A DNA stretch of 64,000 nt. It comes from Paraburkholderia panacisoli. Lineage in GTDB: Bacteria; Pseudomonadota; Gammaproteobacteria; Burkholderiales; Burkholderiaceae. Under the pieces are notes generated by a model. The model searched no databases. It saw nothing but the letters and a program-made list of their open reading frames with translations, and had not been told where the DNA came from. Every line of letters begins with the position of its first letter. The first letter of the stretch is position 1. Location: the NCBI RefSeq assembly GCF_008369935.1, contig NZ_VTUZ01000009.1:1-64000 (forward strand), in the 5' to 3' direction. The translations under genes were made by a program, and so were the position numbers. Of the stretch, positions 1 through 9,696 are shown in pieces.

Positions 1-629
1 ATGGCGTCACCATCTATGAATGTGGCAATGAACTGACACGCGACGGCGCCATTATTCTGGATTCCACCAACGCGGGAACGAAGGCACTCGACTTCAACAA
101 CACGAACTGGCCGGTCTTGCGAGGCGCGACGCGCGGCATGATCGACGGCGTGAAATCGGTTCAGCCTGCCGCGAAGTGTGGTATCAACTTCTGCGTGAAC
201 GATGTTGGCGCGGCCGACGCGTTGTGGGAGGGTACTCAACCCGACGGCAGCAGCGGCTATTCCAAGGTGCGCTGGGACATTACGACCTGGCACAACTACG
301 AAGCCTACGGCGATATCTTCAATCTCGGTACCGACGGTGCTGGTCCTGGCTTCGATCTGCCGATATATTGCAAGGCCAGATACGGCGTGCCTTTCATCAT
401 CACCGAGTGGAACACGGGCCCGGAGCAAACCGAGGCGTACCGGGCGAACTACATCACCACGAAACTGGGTCAGTACTATCAGGCGAGAAAGACTCACAAC
501 ATCCAGTCGGTGATGTACTACGTGCTCGATAGCGGAAACAATACGTTCGGCATTATGATGAACGGCACGCAAATCAATCCGTCGTATAGCGCATTTACGA
601 GCTTTACCGGTAGCAACCCGGACAAGTAA
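1..629 (+). CDS. Glycoside hydrolase, clan GH-A type, 5'-truncated by the window edge
   Basis: The reading frame is open from base 3 to the stop at 627-629, so only the last ~208 residues are present. Two features point to a retaining TIM-barrel glycosidase: an early YECGNEL segment, where the Asn-Glu pair fits the acid/base of clan GH-A enzymes, and a later FIITEWNTG segment, where the Glu fits the nucleophile at the end of strand beta-7. The exact GH family cannot be fixed without the N-terminus. It is followed by a flippase and a second GH-A-like protein, so a role in processing an exported polysaccharide is inferred. The track-style start at 117 is an internal Leu codon (TTG) and is not the true start. 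Confidence 0.75.
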   Translation, partial: GVTIYECGNELTRDGAIILDSTNAGTKALDFNNTNWPVLRGATRGMIDGVKSVQPAAKCGINFCVNDVGAADALWEGTQPDGSSGYSKVRWDITTWHNYEAYGDIFNLGTDGAGPGFDLPIYCKARYGVPFIITEWNTGPEQTEAYRANYITTKLGQYYQARKTHNIQSVMYYVLDSGNNTFGIMMNGTQINPSYSAFTSFTGSNPDK

Positions 630-660
630 GCCGGCGAGCATTTGACTGCGCGCTAGATCT

Positions 661-690
661 GGCCTCCTCCTGATTCGCTAGGGGGAGGCC
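661..690. terminator. Hairpin between convergent genes
   Basis: Ten-base arms GGCCTCCTCC (661-670) and GGGGGAGGCC (681-690) pair with one G-T wobble around a 10-nt loop. It lies between the end of the plus-strand hydrolase and the end of the minus-strand propeller gene. There is no clear T-run, so termination is inferred from position and stem strength. Confidence 0.5.
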
Positions 691-761
691 GGATAGCGAA
701 GACCCTCGATAATCATCTATATGCAGCCCGCGAATGGTGGCCAGAGGTTCCGCCCTCAACC

Positions 762-1718
762 CTATTCCAGCAGCCGATCGATATCAATCTCATTGAACTG
801 AGCGATGATCGCCTCTGAATCGTTGACGCCAAATCCGACCGCAACGATGCCATCATGAACCGCCAGGCCGCAGCAGAACTCCACGCCATATTCCTTCCAG
901 TAGAACGGTTCAGATAGCATCGCCTCCCAACTTGGATCGAAATAGACAAACCTGTGTTTATAGAGATGCCTTTTCCCGCGACTGCGCTCGTGTACCACGC
1001 ACAGCCAACCATCCTTCCAGCGGACTAACTGCGATGATCCCAGCAAGTCTTTCGGCACTTTCAATGGCTTCCTGAGCGACACCGTTGCGCCGCGCTCGTT
1101 GATCTCGACAATCGTCAACGGATTCATTGTGTGGATCGCATGGAGCTTCCCATCTGAAACGAAAGGCATCCAGTTCTTCTCGCGACTCGAACCAAGTGGC
1201 GATTCAAGAAGATAACTTTCTGCAACACGATTTCCGGATATTTTCAGAAGCGCCATTGTGTTGGTGTCGTCCGCATTGCAGCGCGCACTTGCCAGGCACC
1301 ACAGATCTTCTTTCCAGAAAAAGGTTCGCAGATCTTCGAATCCGTCGGCAGACTTATCCGATACGTGCCTGAAAGCAGCATCTTCCAGAGTGTTCATGGC
1401 AAGCACATTGAGATTGGCGGACAAACTGCCAATATAGTTGATGGTGTCGTAGTCTGCGCCATTCAACCTCGCTTCGCCACTTTCCATCAATTCATAGTTA
1501 ACGGATCTGACGACGAGGGCATAGCCCCTTCCGTCAAAGCACAATGTTGGATTACAGGGCTGGTACTCGCCTGGAATCTTCAACGAAACGTACTTTGGGC
1601 GAAGTGTATCGAACAGTCTTTCCTCCTGAGGACGTTCGGCGACGTATCGATACAGAATAGTCCTGAGCCGGCCCCGAATCAGTTTTGAAGTTGGCATTGA
1701 GGTCTTTCTCCTGCGCAC
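762..1718 (-). CDS. GH130-like five-bladed beta-propeller protein
   Basis: A 318-residue protein, possibly starting at the internal Met 8 (1697). The motifs KNWMPF (about residue 187), GSSQLVRWKDGWLCVVHE (about 230) and EFCCGLAVHDGIVAVGFGVND (near the C-terminus) match the repeated blades of GH130/GH32-like propellers that often occur beside or fused to glycosyltransferases in bacterial polysaccharide loci. These proteins either cleave or phosphorolyse mannosides or only bind glycans; activity cannot be assigned here. No signal peptide is visible, so a cytoplasmic location is likely. It converges on the truncated hydrolase. The family assignment is by motif recall only. Confidence 0.6.
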   Translation of the reverse strand: MRRRKTSMPTSKLIRGRLRTILYRYVAERPQEERLFDTLRPKYVSLKIPGEYQPCNPTLCFDGRGYALVVRSVNYELMESGEARLNGADYDTINYIGSLSANLNVLAMNTLEDAAFRHVSDKSADGFEDLRTFFWKEDLWCLASARCNADDTNTMALLKISGNRVAESYLLESPLGSSREKNWMPFVSDGKLHAIHTMNPLTIVEINERGATVSLRKPLKVPKDLLGSSQLVRWKDGWLCVVHERSRGKRHLYKHRFVYFDPSWEAMLSEPFYWKEYGVEFCCGLAVHDGIVAVGFGVNDSEAIIAQFNEIDIDRLLE

Positions 1719-1820
1719 AGTTTTGCCGAGCCAGCGGTAGAAACGTTGCGTGCCTTTCGGAAATACGGATTGTTGAACAATGAGCCGCTCGAACTCGCTC
1801 GTTGAGAGCCTGTGGCCTCA

Positions 1821-2078
1821 TCATCTCCGGACAACGGGCGTATCAATCGAGTTCAGGCAGCCCAGCATGGTTCCAGGAACAGTCGTGGCGCGTAGCGAGA
1901 TTAGCGCATCGAAATCTGCTAAACGGGTTTGGCCGGTATTCCTGGGGTTTTGGCGTAATTGTCCGGGGCACGAAATTTTTACCTCGAAATCGGAGGAGAA
2001 GCTTTTGATAGCCTTTTCACCAGAAACTTTTTCCGCCGATGCATTGCAGCCGGTTGCGGCAGTCATGGATAGCAACAA
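1821..2078 (-). CDS. Possible small exported protein or gene remnant
   Basis: An 85-residue frame upstream of the propeller gene on the same strand. The N-terminus (LLLSMTAATGCNASA) looks like a signal peptide with a weak lipobox-like Cys, followed by a short soluble region with three Cys residues. The frame stays open upstream to an ATT-AAG-TGG-AGC stretch, which would read as a normal M-K-W-S start if ATT were ATG, so this may be a decayed gene. No family is recognised. It could also be chance. Confidence 0.3.
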   Translation of the reverse strand: MLLSMTAATGCNASAEKVSGEKAIKSFSSDFEVKISCPGQLRQNPRNTGQTRLADFDALISLRATTVPGTMLGCLNSIDTPVVRR

Positions 2079-2910
2079 TGCTTTCCGCGAGCACCGTATT
2101 CGTAATGTGCTCCACTTAATCGGCCAATAGCACCCGAATTTATGCCGTCGTCGATATGCCGCATTTTTTGCGGGCTATGCTTCATTGCAGCATGAATCGC
2201 AGAATTCGCGCTCGCGATTGGTCGAATTTAAATCTGTTCGCCATGGGCCATGGTAATTTGGCTTGAAGACGCAGTCCACCCAGCAGGGTCCGGACATTCT
2301 CGTTTTCGTCGTGCCGCGCTGAACCAGCAGTTGCTGTGCAACCGCCACGGCATGGGCCGCAAAGCATTGCGAGGCGTGGGAGGACGTACTAATCATTCGT
2401 TTCCGCGAATTGCAGCTTATATTCAGTTTGTCGGCGGTGCAGCCAGAACGCCTGCCGCAGTCTCGCTGTAGCCGACAACGCCCGAGTCCTCTCCGCGCGC
2501 TTTGCGCACCATGCCTCGGTCGAGGCGCGTCGCTCCGTGCGCGAACGGTGGCGACCAGTCTGCGCATGCGCGCCATAATCTTCGGATGGTTATCGGGCCG
2601 ACACCTTCCGCCGCGAAGAGCTTGCTTTGTTGCGGCGAACCTCTCGATCCTGCAAGCGGAGATCGCTTTGCGCGTTCTCGTGATAGACGCCGATATGCCA
2701 GCGATTCCGGCAATCTCGAAGCAACGCATTCATTGATAGTACTGGCCACGAAAGATCTGCCGCCAGATCTTTCGCGACGCCGTCGAACGGAGAAGGCGAT
2801 GTCCTTTGCAAGTCACGGAAATTGGTGCGGATTCTGTATGGCCAACCCGGCAATCAGTTGCCGGGCGTGGCGCCAGGCGCGCCCGCGAAGCCATGTTCTT
2901 GCTCAGACGG
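2079..2910. other. Gap without a convincing gene
   Basis: About 830 bases. Several overlapping frames of 60-185 codons exist on both strands, but none shows a ribosome-binding site, a recognisable motif or the expected codon bias. It probably holds the promoter for the downstream hydrolase, or decayed DNA. Confidence 0.5.
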
Positions 2911-4353
2911 ATGGACCGGTCCATGAATGTTACTAGCCGACGGAGGGCTTTGCGCATACTCGCGGCAATCGCGGGAACTGTGATACCGCTTGCGCGCGGC
3001 CAGACCGCGCTGTCATCCATGCCGGAGTTGCGCTCTCAGCGAGTTCGCGGTCGCAGGATCAGCGAGTTGATCGGTTCGAATGGCTGGGCGGGTGCGCCGA
3101 GCGACGTTGAGATGTGGCGCGCAATGGGCATCAGTTGGGGACGCGGCTCGGTTGGCCCAGGCCAGTCGGACGGCCCGGAAGACGCGATGCGCATCGACAA
3201 GACCAGTTCCGCATTCGATAGCAACCTGACGCCGGCATTGCTTGCGAATAGTCGCAATGGAATCGCCTCGCTGCTTCTACTCGGTTACACGCCGCATTGG
3301 AACGCGACCGTGCCGGGCGATTCAAAGTCGGCTCCAGTCGATGTGGAAGCGTGGAAGCGATACGTCGATGCAGTAGTACGCAAATATTCCGCGCCGCCCT
3401 ACAACCTGCGCTATTTCCAGATCTGGAACGAGGCAGCGGGCAGGTTGTCGGGTGGACTTGCCCAGGCGACCTTCTGGCATGGGCCGGATGCCGACGGCAA
3501 CGTAAAGACCACGAAACCGTACGAGCGTGCCATGCAGGACTACGTTGAACGCATCCATATTCCCGCAGCCCGGATCATCCGCAGCTATCACGCGTACGTT
3601 GTCTACGGTGGATGGCCGGACCAGGGCGGTCTGGATAACTTCAAGACATGGCTTGAGTACAGGAGCCCGGTGTTGAAGGAACGGATGCTAGATTGGGTCG
3701 ATTACATCGACACGCATTATCTCCCCGTCGCAGATCTGGATTCCCTGTATCAACAGTATGTGAAGAAAGGGCCCGCGCGCGGCATCTGGCAAACGGAGAT
3801 CGGCGACGAATTCATGAAGGATCCGCACTATCTGCCGTGCTATTTCTTCGACTTCGCCGTGTGGGCACTGGACAGAAACTGGGACAATCCGAACAAATAT
3901 GTGTCCATGGTGTACCACTGGGATGGCTACGAACCTTTCCGTCTGACGCATCGAGGTCCGCCCACGCGGACTTACAACGTATCGGGGCAGAGCCTCGTTG
4001 TGTTGAACAAGACCGTGAACGGCGCGCTGGCCAGCTTTTCGAAACCATTGCAGTTCGATCGAGGCGTTTCCGGAAGTGCACTGTTTTCGGGTCACGATGT
4101 CGTGATGCAGGTACGCGCGGATCCGGGGTGGCAAAGCGTCACCGTAGGGGAACTCAAACCGCCAGCTTCGCACAATGCGCGCGTGGAGTTCATCGACGCG
4201 TTGACCGGTACCGCAAGTGCTCCCGACGATGTTGCCCTCGCGTGGAGAGACGGGACGCTGAAGGTTCGCTTCAACGTGCCGGATCGCGTGAATGGTGCCG
4301 ATAGAAAGTCGCCCAAGCACCTCGCCTATATCGTTCTTCGCGGAGTTGCGTAG
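2911..4353 (+). CDS. Exported glycoside hydrolase, clan GH-A (GH39-like)
   Basis: About 480 residues. The N-terminus (RRRALRILAAIAGTVIPLARG) is a basic, then hydrophobic signal peptide, perhaps Tat-like, so the enzyme should act in the periplasm or outside. FQIWNEAAG carries the Asn-Glu acid/base signature of clan GH-A, and GIWQTEIGDEF carries the probable nucleophile Glu. The open frame extends to 2806, but the upstream codons look non-coding. ATG at 2911 or 2923 puts the signal peptide at the start; neither has a strong ribosome-binding site. It precedes a Wzx-like flippase, suggesting trimming of the same exported polysaccharide. The exact GH family is not certain. Confidence 0.7.
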   Translation: MDRSMNVTSRRRALRILAAIAGTVIPLARGQTALSSMPELRSQRVRGRRISELIGSNGWAGAPSDVEMWRAMGISWGRGSVGPGQSDGPEDAMRIDKTSSAFDSNLTPALLANSRNGIASLLLLGYTPHWNATVPGDSKSAPVDVEAWKRYVDAVVRKYSAPPYNLRYFQIWNEAAGRLSGGLAQATFWHGPDADGNVKTTKPYERAMQDYVERIHIPAARIIRSYHAYVVYGGWPDQGGLDNFKTWLEYRSPVLKERMLDWVDYIDTHYLPVADLDSLYQQYVKKGPARGIWQTEIGDEFMKDPHYLPCYFFDFAVWALDRNWDNPNKYVSMVYHWDGYEPFRLTHRGPPTRTYNVSGQSLVVLNKTVNGALASFSKPLQFDRGVSGSALFSGHDVVMQVRADPGWQSVTVGELKPPASHNARVEFIDALTGTASAPDDVALAWRDGTLKVRFNVPDRVNGADRKSPKHLAYIVLRGVA

Positions 4354-4692
4354 TGAACTGGACGAGACGCCTTTTCCCGGTTGCGGAAACAGAAATCCCC
4401 CGCTACGGAGTGCACTTCTACGCGATTTACGCCATTGCTCCCGTAGGTCGTGTCGCCACGCTCCAGAACGGGCGGCGCGGGATGATGCGGGATTCTCGCC
4501 AGTCTCTACATACCACTAGCGCGGTTCCGTTCTGGAGACTCAGGAAAAAACCTGGCACACTGATGCTTTCAAGTTTGAGTCTCTCCCCTTACTCGCCACT
4601 GTCTGATTTTATGGCGCGGTATATCGCCAACCCGCTTGCCCGCCGTCGCGTGGCTGGGCGCTGAGGTCCAGAACGCCTGCACGGAGGATTGA
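4354..4692. other. Intergenic region before the flippase gene
   Basis: About 340 bases with no supported gene. A 103-codon plus-strand frame (4353-4664) has no ribosome-binding site or family signature. The segment ends in the strong GGAGG that serves the flippase. Confidence 0.5.
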
Positions 4693-6009
4693 ATGGATCG
4701 ACGAAAAAGCGTTCGGATAATCGGGTTCGTCTACGGCGGCTATTTGATGAGGTACGTCTACCTCATCATCGTGGTGCCGTTCTACGGCAGGATGCTCGGT
4801 GTAGCCGGGTACGGCCGGGTATTGGCGTCGATGTCGCTCATGAACGTGATATGGATGCTCGTGAACTACGGCTTTAGCCCTGTCGGCATGCGCGACGTGT
4901 CGAAGGCGCAATCGGACGCGGAATGCCAGGAGATTTTCTCGCTGCATGTGAGCGCGCGTATTGCGCATGGCCTGGTGGGCGGGTGTATCGGCATCATTGC
5001 CACGATGTGTTCGCCTGTCCTGTCCGAACGTCCTCTGATCGGTGTGCTTGCCACGCTGCTGGGGATCGTGTCCGGCATGAACCTCGGCTGGATGTTTCAG
5101 GGGCGTCATCAGTTTCGAACCCCAATCGTCATCGAGGTGTTCGGCTTTCTGCTGAGCCTCGTGCTGGTCCTGACGCTAGTAAAAGGACCCGACGACGCCG
5201 TATGGGTGCTTGCGAGTCTTCTCATCGCGGGTGTGGCGTCTTCGATCATTTCCTACGGTCTGACGATCTATCAGGTGGGCTGGCCGCGTCTCAAGCTGGC
5301 AGGCATCTTACCTCTCGTGCGAACGTCGACGATGCTTTTCCTCTACTCGTCCGGGTCGGTCGTATTCACCGCATCGTCGACCTATCTGTTGACGCTGTTG
5401 TCGACGCCCGATCAGGTGGGCTACTTCGGCGCGGCTGAACGCTTCGCGACGATCGCGCTCGCGCTGATGGGACCGGCCGCGCAGGTGTTCATTCCCACCA
5501 TAACGCGGCAGCTCGCACAGAACGACATGCAAGGCGCGCACGATACGACCCGGCGCGGCGCCACCCTGCTGATGGGATACGGATTGCTGATTTTCTGTGG
5601 CGCGCTCGCGTTGTCGCCTTTCGCGCTGCCGCTCATCCTGGGCGCGTCTTTTGGACCGAGCGCTCACGTCCTGCAGATTTTCGCGTGGATGTTCCCGTTC
5701 GCCGCCTTTAACGAGTTCGTGGCGGGCTACATATTCTTGCCACGCAGAAAGGACCGTCTGCTAGCCGTCGTGGGCATCACCGCGGGCCTGATCAATCTGG
5801 TTGCGGCGCTCATACTTGCGCCTCTGTATGGCGCCATTGGAATTGCGCTCGCCCGGGTGATAGGCGAGGCGATTCTATCGGTCATGCTCGTCGGCACCGT
5901 GATTCGCCTCCAGATGGTCGGCCTCGTACCCGGCGGCGAGCGGGCACTAGGGATGGTTCGGGTTGCATGTGGTTTGCGGCCCCATGCACGTGCCGGCAAG
6001 GACGAGTGA
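4693..6009 (+). CDS. Polysaccharide flippase, Wzx/MATE-type (MOP superfamily)
   Basis: A 438-residue, strongly hydrophobic protein with about 12-14 predicted transmembrane segments. The N-terminal YLMRYVYLIIVVPFYGRMLG and the GYFGAAERFATIALALMGP segment are typical of Wzx-type lipid-linked oligosaccharide flippases, which move undecaprenyl-diphosphate repeat units from the cytoplasmic to the periplasmic leaflet for Wzy-dependent polymerisation. The start is supported by GGAGG 7 bases upstream. Two glycoside hydrolases lie just upstream, fitting an exopolysaccharide locus whose glycosyltransferases lie outside the window. Confidence 0.85.
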   Translation: MDRRKSVRIIGFVYGGYLMRYVYLIIVVPFYGRMLGVAGYGRVLASMSLMNVIWMLVNYGFSPVGMRDVSKAQSDAECQEIFSLHVSARIAHGLVGGCIGIIATMCSPVLSERPLIGVLATLLGIVSGMNLGWMFQGRHQFRTPIVIEVFGFLLSLVLVLTLVKGPDDAVWVLASLLIAGVASSIISYGLTIYQVGWPRLKLAGILPLVRTSTMLFLYSSGSVVFTASSTYLLTLLSTPDQVGYFGAAERFATIALALMGPAAQVFIPTITRQLAQNDMQGAHDTTRRGATLLMGYGLLIFCGALALSPFALPLILGASFGPSAHVLQIFAWMFPFAAFNEFVAGYIFLPRRKDRLLAVVGITAGLINLVAALILAPLYGAIGIALARVIGEAILSVMLVGTVIRLQMVGLVPGGERALGMVRVACGLRPHARAGKDE

Positions 6010-6174
6010 AACAGCTGGCTCGCCAGCGGGAAATCGTTGTCTGCTTACATATGTTCGCTCTCACGCAGTTCCTTCATGGGTCACGTGGCTTAATTCATGT
6101 GCACGCAGAAATAATCCAGTCTAGAAAAAGCGCAACTCACCCCCTTGAGAGTGACGTCATAAGAAAGGATTGCC

Positions 6175-6369
6175 ATGCCTACGCCAAACACCCCCCTCGC
6201 CTTGCGCGAAACGTTTAGATGCTCTGGCGATCAGTTCGATGCCATGCTGCAATTCGCCCAGGAACGGGGCTTGGAACAGCAGCCATTCTGGTCGGTGATC
6301 CTTGAATGGGGACGTGTCGTGACGCTAGCCCGCTCGCTCAATTTGATTCGTGAAGATCCCCCGCAATGA
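6175..6369 (+). CDS. Small hypothetical protein (64 aa)
   Basis: A short frame with a good ribosome-binding site (AAAGGA, 8 bases before ATG). The product is soluble and contains an amphipathic FDAMLQFAQERG segment and a central WSVILEWGRVVTLARSLN helix. No family is recognised. It stands alone between the flippase and a minus-strand lipoprotein, and may be a small regulatory or structural protein. Confidence 0.5.
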   Translation: MPTPNTPLALRETFRCSGDQFDAMLQFAQERGLEQQPFWSVILEWGRVVTLARSLNLIREDPPQ

Positions 6370-6575
6370 CATAACGCCGCCTCGCAGCGTCAGCATGGCG
6401 AGATGGCTCGACGGTTAGCGGCAAAGCGGGCAAGCTCGACTCAAAGCCGATATTCGCGGCGAAGCGCGACATTGCCGGGAAGCAAAAGGCCGGCGTATAA
6501 AGCGGGCGCGTTGCTCTCCCTAAACAGGATCGTCACCAGCCGCTCCCCGTCACATCGCAGCAAGTCGCTGTCAGA

Positions 6576-6836
6576 CTAGCGATAGTTGACGAAGTTGATG
6601 ATGTCGTTTAGGAACCACGGCAGGATCAATTGCGTATCGGAATAGCTGACACCGACGCTCAGCCTCGGTGGCTTTGTCGTGGAGTCACCGCGCGTCGCAC
6701 CGTTGGGCGCATGGAGTATGTAGGTATCCGTATCGGCCGGACCTGGCCGGGCGGTCTGATTGTCCGCGGGCGGCGCTGTCGAAGCGCAGCCGGCAATGAG
6801 CACGACGAGGGCCACTGCGAAGCAAAAGGGCTTCAT
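6576..6836 (-). CDS. Small lipoprotein (86 aa)
   Basis: The ATG at 6836 gives a clear lipoprotein signal: MKPFCFAVALVVLIAGC, with lipobox IAGC and Cys 17 as the modification site. Signal peptidase II processing and anchoring in a periplasm-facing membrane follow. The mature 70 residues are polar, then end in a hydrophobic LILPWFLNDIINFVNYR tail. No family is recognised. A longer frame runs upstream to 7085, but those codons lack coding character and would hide the signal peptide. Confidence 0.65.
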   Translation of the reverse strand: MKPFCFAVALVVLIAGCASTAPPADNQTARPGPADTDTYILHAPNGATRGDSTTKPPRLSVGVSYSDTQLILPWFLNDIINFVNYR

Positions 6837-7220
6837 GATGATGTGAACTCCGGCTACGTTACTTTGACAATGTGGCCGATGACGAATTCGTCCCGGTATG
6901 TGGCCGGACTCCCCCGAACGCAGGAGACGCAGTCCGACTCGTACGGTCGGTCGCGTTTCTCCGAAGAGAACGATAAACGCGGCCCCCGGCAAAGCTCCGT
7001 ATATCCACGTTTGAAGACCCCCATCTCTTATCCGCAGAAAGCAAAGCCGCTCCGGCGATGTGGCAAATGGGCAAGATCGAACCATTCCAATACCGATTGC
7101 CGACTTCCGCTATCCGAGCCACCTGAACAGCCCGACTACAGAAACACGGGCGCTCGCGTCCGCCAACGTGAATACCACGTGATGACCGCCGCAGGCAATT
7201 CTGTGCATTAAGTATTGCGC

Positions 7221-7239
7221 TGTTGCGCATTTCGCAACC
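7221..7239. promoter_or_regulatory. Candidate activator-binding inverted repeat upstream of the sigma-54 regulator
   Basis: GTTGC and GCAAC arms (TGTTGC at 7221-7226 and GCAACC at 7234-7239) form an inverted repeat about 75-90 bases upstream of a -24/-12 element. The same arms occur at 9440-9456 upstream of pqqA. It could be the upstream activating site of the adjacent enhancer-binding protein. Confidence 0.45.
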
Positions 7240-7311
7240 ATGATCCTGTCATGCTTCACCCGCGAAGGCGATTGCGCGCATAGGCGCGCAAACTGGAAAG
7301 GCGGCCGAAAC

Positions 7312-7327
7312 TGGCTCGGCACTTGCT
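7312..7327 (+). promoter_or_regulatory. Putative sigma-54 (-24/-12) promoter of the activator gene
   Basis: TGGCTC-GGCAC-TTGCT matches the consensus TGGCAC-N5-TTGCA with two mismatches and keeps the required GG-N10-GC spacing. It ends 57 bases before the ATG, suggesting sigma-54-dependent autoactivation of the regulator. Confidence 0.55.
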
Positions 7328-7384
7328 TCTGAATAATACACAGACGTTCCGGCGACACGACCGGCGCTCAAACAGGAGGAGACA

Positions 7385-9373
7385 ATGCGCGATGACACGT
7401 CGCACGCCAGCACCCCACTGACGACTCGCGAATCCGGTTGGCTTACGCCATCCATACAAAAGGCTCACGACCGCTCTGAAACGTTTGGCCTATGTGCGTC
7501 CACATGTCCTGACTACGATGTGCTGCCCAGGGCCGAATTGCAATTGAAGCTGGAGCAAAGCCGCGTTCTGTGCGCACACGCCACGCCGGTGATGGAAACG
7601 CTTCATGAACAGATCGTCAACACCCAAAGCATGATCGTGCTGACCGATGCCGATGGCCTGATTCTCCACTCGATCGGCGACGATGACTTCCTGCAGCGAG
7701 CGGAAAAGGTGGCGCTGCGGCCAGGCGCAAACTGGGCCGAAGACCGCCAGGGAACCAACGCCATTGGCACGGCGATCACCGAGCGATCCGCGACGGTCGT
7801 CCATGGCGAGCAACACTATCTGGCGGCAAATCGCTTTCTGACCTGCTCGAGCGTACCGATCCTCGACCCTTACGGTGATCTGATCGGCGTACTGGACGTG
7901 ACGGGCGACCATCGCAGCTATCATCAGCACACCATGGCGCTCGCCAAGATGTCCGTGCAGATGATCGAAAATCATTTGTTCACCAGTACTTTTCGCGAAA
8001 CCTTGCAAATAGCATTCCACGGCCGACCCGAGTTTCTCGGTACGCTCATGGAGGGCATCGTTGCGTTTACCTGCGACGGACGTTTTCTTTCGGCGAACCG
8101 CAGTGCGCAGTTCCAGTTGGGCATGCCGCTCGCGGCGCTGCGGGCACATACGCTATCGTCACTGTTCGGGCTCACCAGTCCACAGCTGATCGACCGCCTG
8201 CGTGTGAGCCACGGTCAGCATATCTCGCTTGATCTGCATAACGGCACCGTGGTGTGCGCGAATGTCGAATTCAGACGCCCCACACTCGCCAGTGGCGGCT
8301 GGCCGTCGGGCCTGCAGGACGACGCGCGACCGGCACGCGCCTCTGCATTGCGGCCTGCAGCAACGCCCGGCGCGCTGTCCCGATTGAGCTACCTCGATAC
8401 GGGCGACCCGCAAGTAGCCGCCGTGATCGGCAAGGTCCGCAAGGTAATCGGTAAAGACATCCCGATCCTGATCACCGGTGAGACGGGCACCGGCAAAGAG
8501 CTTCTCGCCCAGGCGATCCACAACGATTCGCCTCGGCGCAGCAACGCGTTCGTTGCGGTAAATTGCGCTTCGATTCCGGAAACGCTGATCGAATCCGAAC
8601 TGTTCGGCTATGAGGAAGGCGCCTTCACCGGCGCGCGGCGTAAAGGGGCGCTCGGCAAATTACTGCAGGCCAACGGCGGCACACTTTTTCTCGACGAAAT
8701 CGGCGACATGCCGTATCCGCTGCAGGTGCGCCTCCTGCGCGTGCTGCAGGAAAGACAGGTGAATCCGCTCGGCTCGAACAAGTCCATTCCGGTCGACATC
8801 GCCATCGTCTGTGCCACTCATCGGGATCTGCGCGAGATGATCGCGCAAAACCGCTTTCGCGACGATCTGTATTACCGCCTGAACGGCCTCGTTGTAAAGC
8901 TGCCGCCATTGCGTGAACGCACCGACCTTGCAACGGTCATCCACAAGATGCTGCAGAGCGAACTGCCGGACTGCGCAAGCGGCAGGCGCCTGATTGTCGC
9001 CGAAGAGGTGATGACGCTCTTCGAGCAATGCGCATGGCCAGGCAACTTCCGGCAGCTGGGCAATCTGCTGCGCACCGCCGCGGCAATGGTCGACGACGAC
9101 GGCGAGATCCGCTGTGAGCATCTGCCCGACGACTTTTTCGAAGACCTGCGGCGCAACCCCGATGCCCCGAGCGCAGCAACCTGTTCACAGACTGCCGGCA
9201 CGGTGCAGGCGGTACGTCTGCAGGATGTCGCGACATCGACTATTGCGGCGGCAGTCGCCCGGCACGGCGGCAACGTGTCCGCCGCAGCACGAGACCTGGG
9301 GATTTCCCGCAACACCATTTACCGGAAGATGCCTGCGCTATCGAGTACAGGTAGCGCCCCGGACGACCTCTGA
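7385..9373 (+). CDS. AcoR-type sigma-54-dependent transcriptional activator
   Basis: A 662-residue enhancer-binding protein. The N-terminal third is a GAF-type sensor (conserved ANWAEDRQGTNAIGTAI segment). The central AAA+ domain has Walker A GETGTGKE (about 365-372), the sigma-54 contact loop GAFTGA (412-417) and the Walker B LFLDEIGDMP. The C-terminal Fis-type HTH reads NVSAAARDLGISRNTIYRKM. The architecture and sensor match AcoR/BmoR activators of acetoin and alcohol catabolism. A GGAGGAG sits just before the ATG. It lies next to the quinoprotein alcohol dehydrogenase island, whose promoters look sigma-54-type, so it most likely senses an alcohol or aldehyde and switches that island on. 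Confidence 0.9.
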   Translation: MRDDTSHASTPLTTRESGWLTPSIQKAHDRSETFGLCASTCPDYDVLPRAELQLKLEQSRVLCAHATPVMETLHEQIVNTQSMIVLTDADGLILHSIGDDDFLQRAEKVALRPGANWAEDRQGTNAIGTAITERSATVVHGEQHYLAANRFLTCSSVPILDPYGDLIGVLDVTGDHRSYHQHTMALAKMSVQMIENHLFTSTFRETLQIAFHGRPEFLGTLMEGIVAFTCDGRFLSANRSAQFQLGMPLAALRAHTLSSLFGLTSPQLIDRLRVSHGQHISLDLHNGTVVCANVEFRRPTLASGGWPSGLQDDARPARASALRPAATPGALSRLSYLDTGDPQVAAVIGKVRKVIGKDIPILITGETGTGKELLAQAIHNDSPRRSNAFVAVNCASIPETLIESELFGYEEGAFTGARRKGALGKLLQANGGTLFLDEIGDMPYPLQVRLLRVLQERQVNPLGSNKSIPVDIAIVCATHRDLREMIAQNRFRDDLYYRLNGLVVKLPPLRERTDLATVIHKMLQSELPDCASGRRLIVAEEVMTLFEQCAWPGNFRQLGNLLRTAAAMVDDDGEIRCEHLPDDFFEDLRRNPDAPSAATCSQTAGTVQAVRLQDVATSTIAAAVARHGGNVSAAARDLGISRNTIYRKMPALSSTGSAPDDL

Positions 9374-9439
9374 GCGGTCGGCGGGGATCTCGCGCGCAGC
9401 CCAGGCTGCGCAATCGAACCCGCCTCACTGTTCAGACAC

Positions 9440-9456
9440 TGTTGCGTTCTGCAACA
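9440..9456. promoter_or_regulatory. Candidate upstream activating site for the sigma-54 activator
   Basis: A perfect inverted repeat TGTTGC-GTTCT-GCAACA, about 160 bases upstream of the -24 element of the pqqA promoter, a usual distance for enhancer-binding proteins. The same arms with 7-base spacing occur upstream of the activator gene itself. Confidence 0.5.
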
Positions 9457-9614
9457 CCAGTGTCCCTTAACTGAGCAGCGCCACGGGTGTCATCCACCGC
9501 GACTCGCTTCGCGGGTGATGCGCAATGCCCTGCTTATCTATACCAACGCTCGTTTTTAAACGTCGCGTGTCGTCACGCCCATACATGAGCCAGCCGACAA
9601 GATGGGTGGCCATC

Positions 9615-9630
9615 CGGCATAGAGCTTGCA
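9615..9630 (+). promoter_or_regulatory. Putative sigma-54 (-24/-12) promoter of pqqA
   Basis: CGGCAT-AGAGC-TTGCA matches TGGCAC-N5-TTGCA with two mismatches, with an exact -12 box and correct GG-N10-GC spacing. It ends 66 bases before the pqqA start. Confidence 0.6.
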
Positions 9631-9696
9631 CCGAGGTACTCGACCGCATTTCTCACGCGGTTAATTCACCCACATAGCGTACCCAAGGAGACAGTC

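Larger units (their letters stand above)
9374..9696. other. pqqA upstream region
   Basis: About 320 bases with no protein gene. It contains an inverted repeat at 9440-9456, a -24/-12 element at 9615-9630 and an AAGGAG ribosome-binding site just before pqqA. Confidence 0.6.

Noticed and set aside
2175..2729. 184-codon minus-strand frame upstream of the GH39-like gene
   Set aside because: Overlapped by equally long frames on both strands, no motif, no ribosome-binding site.
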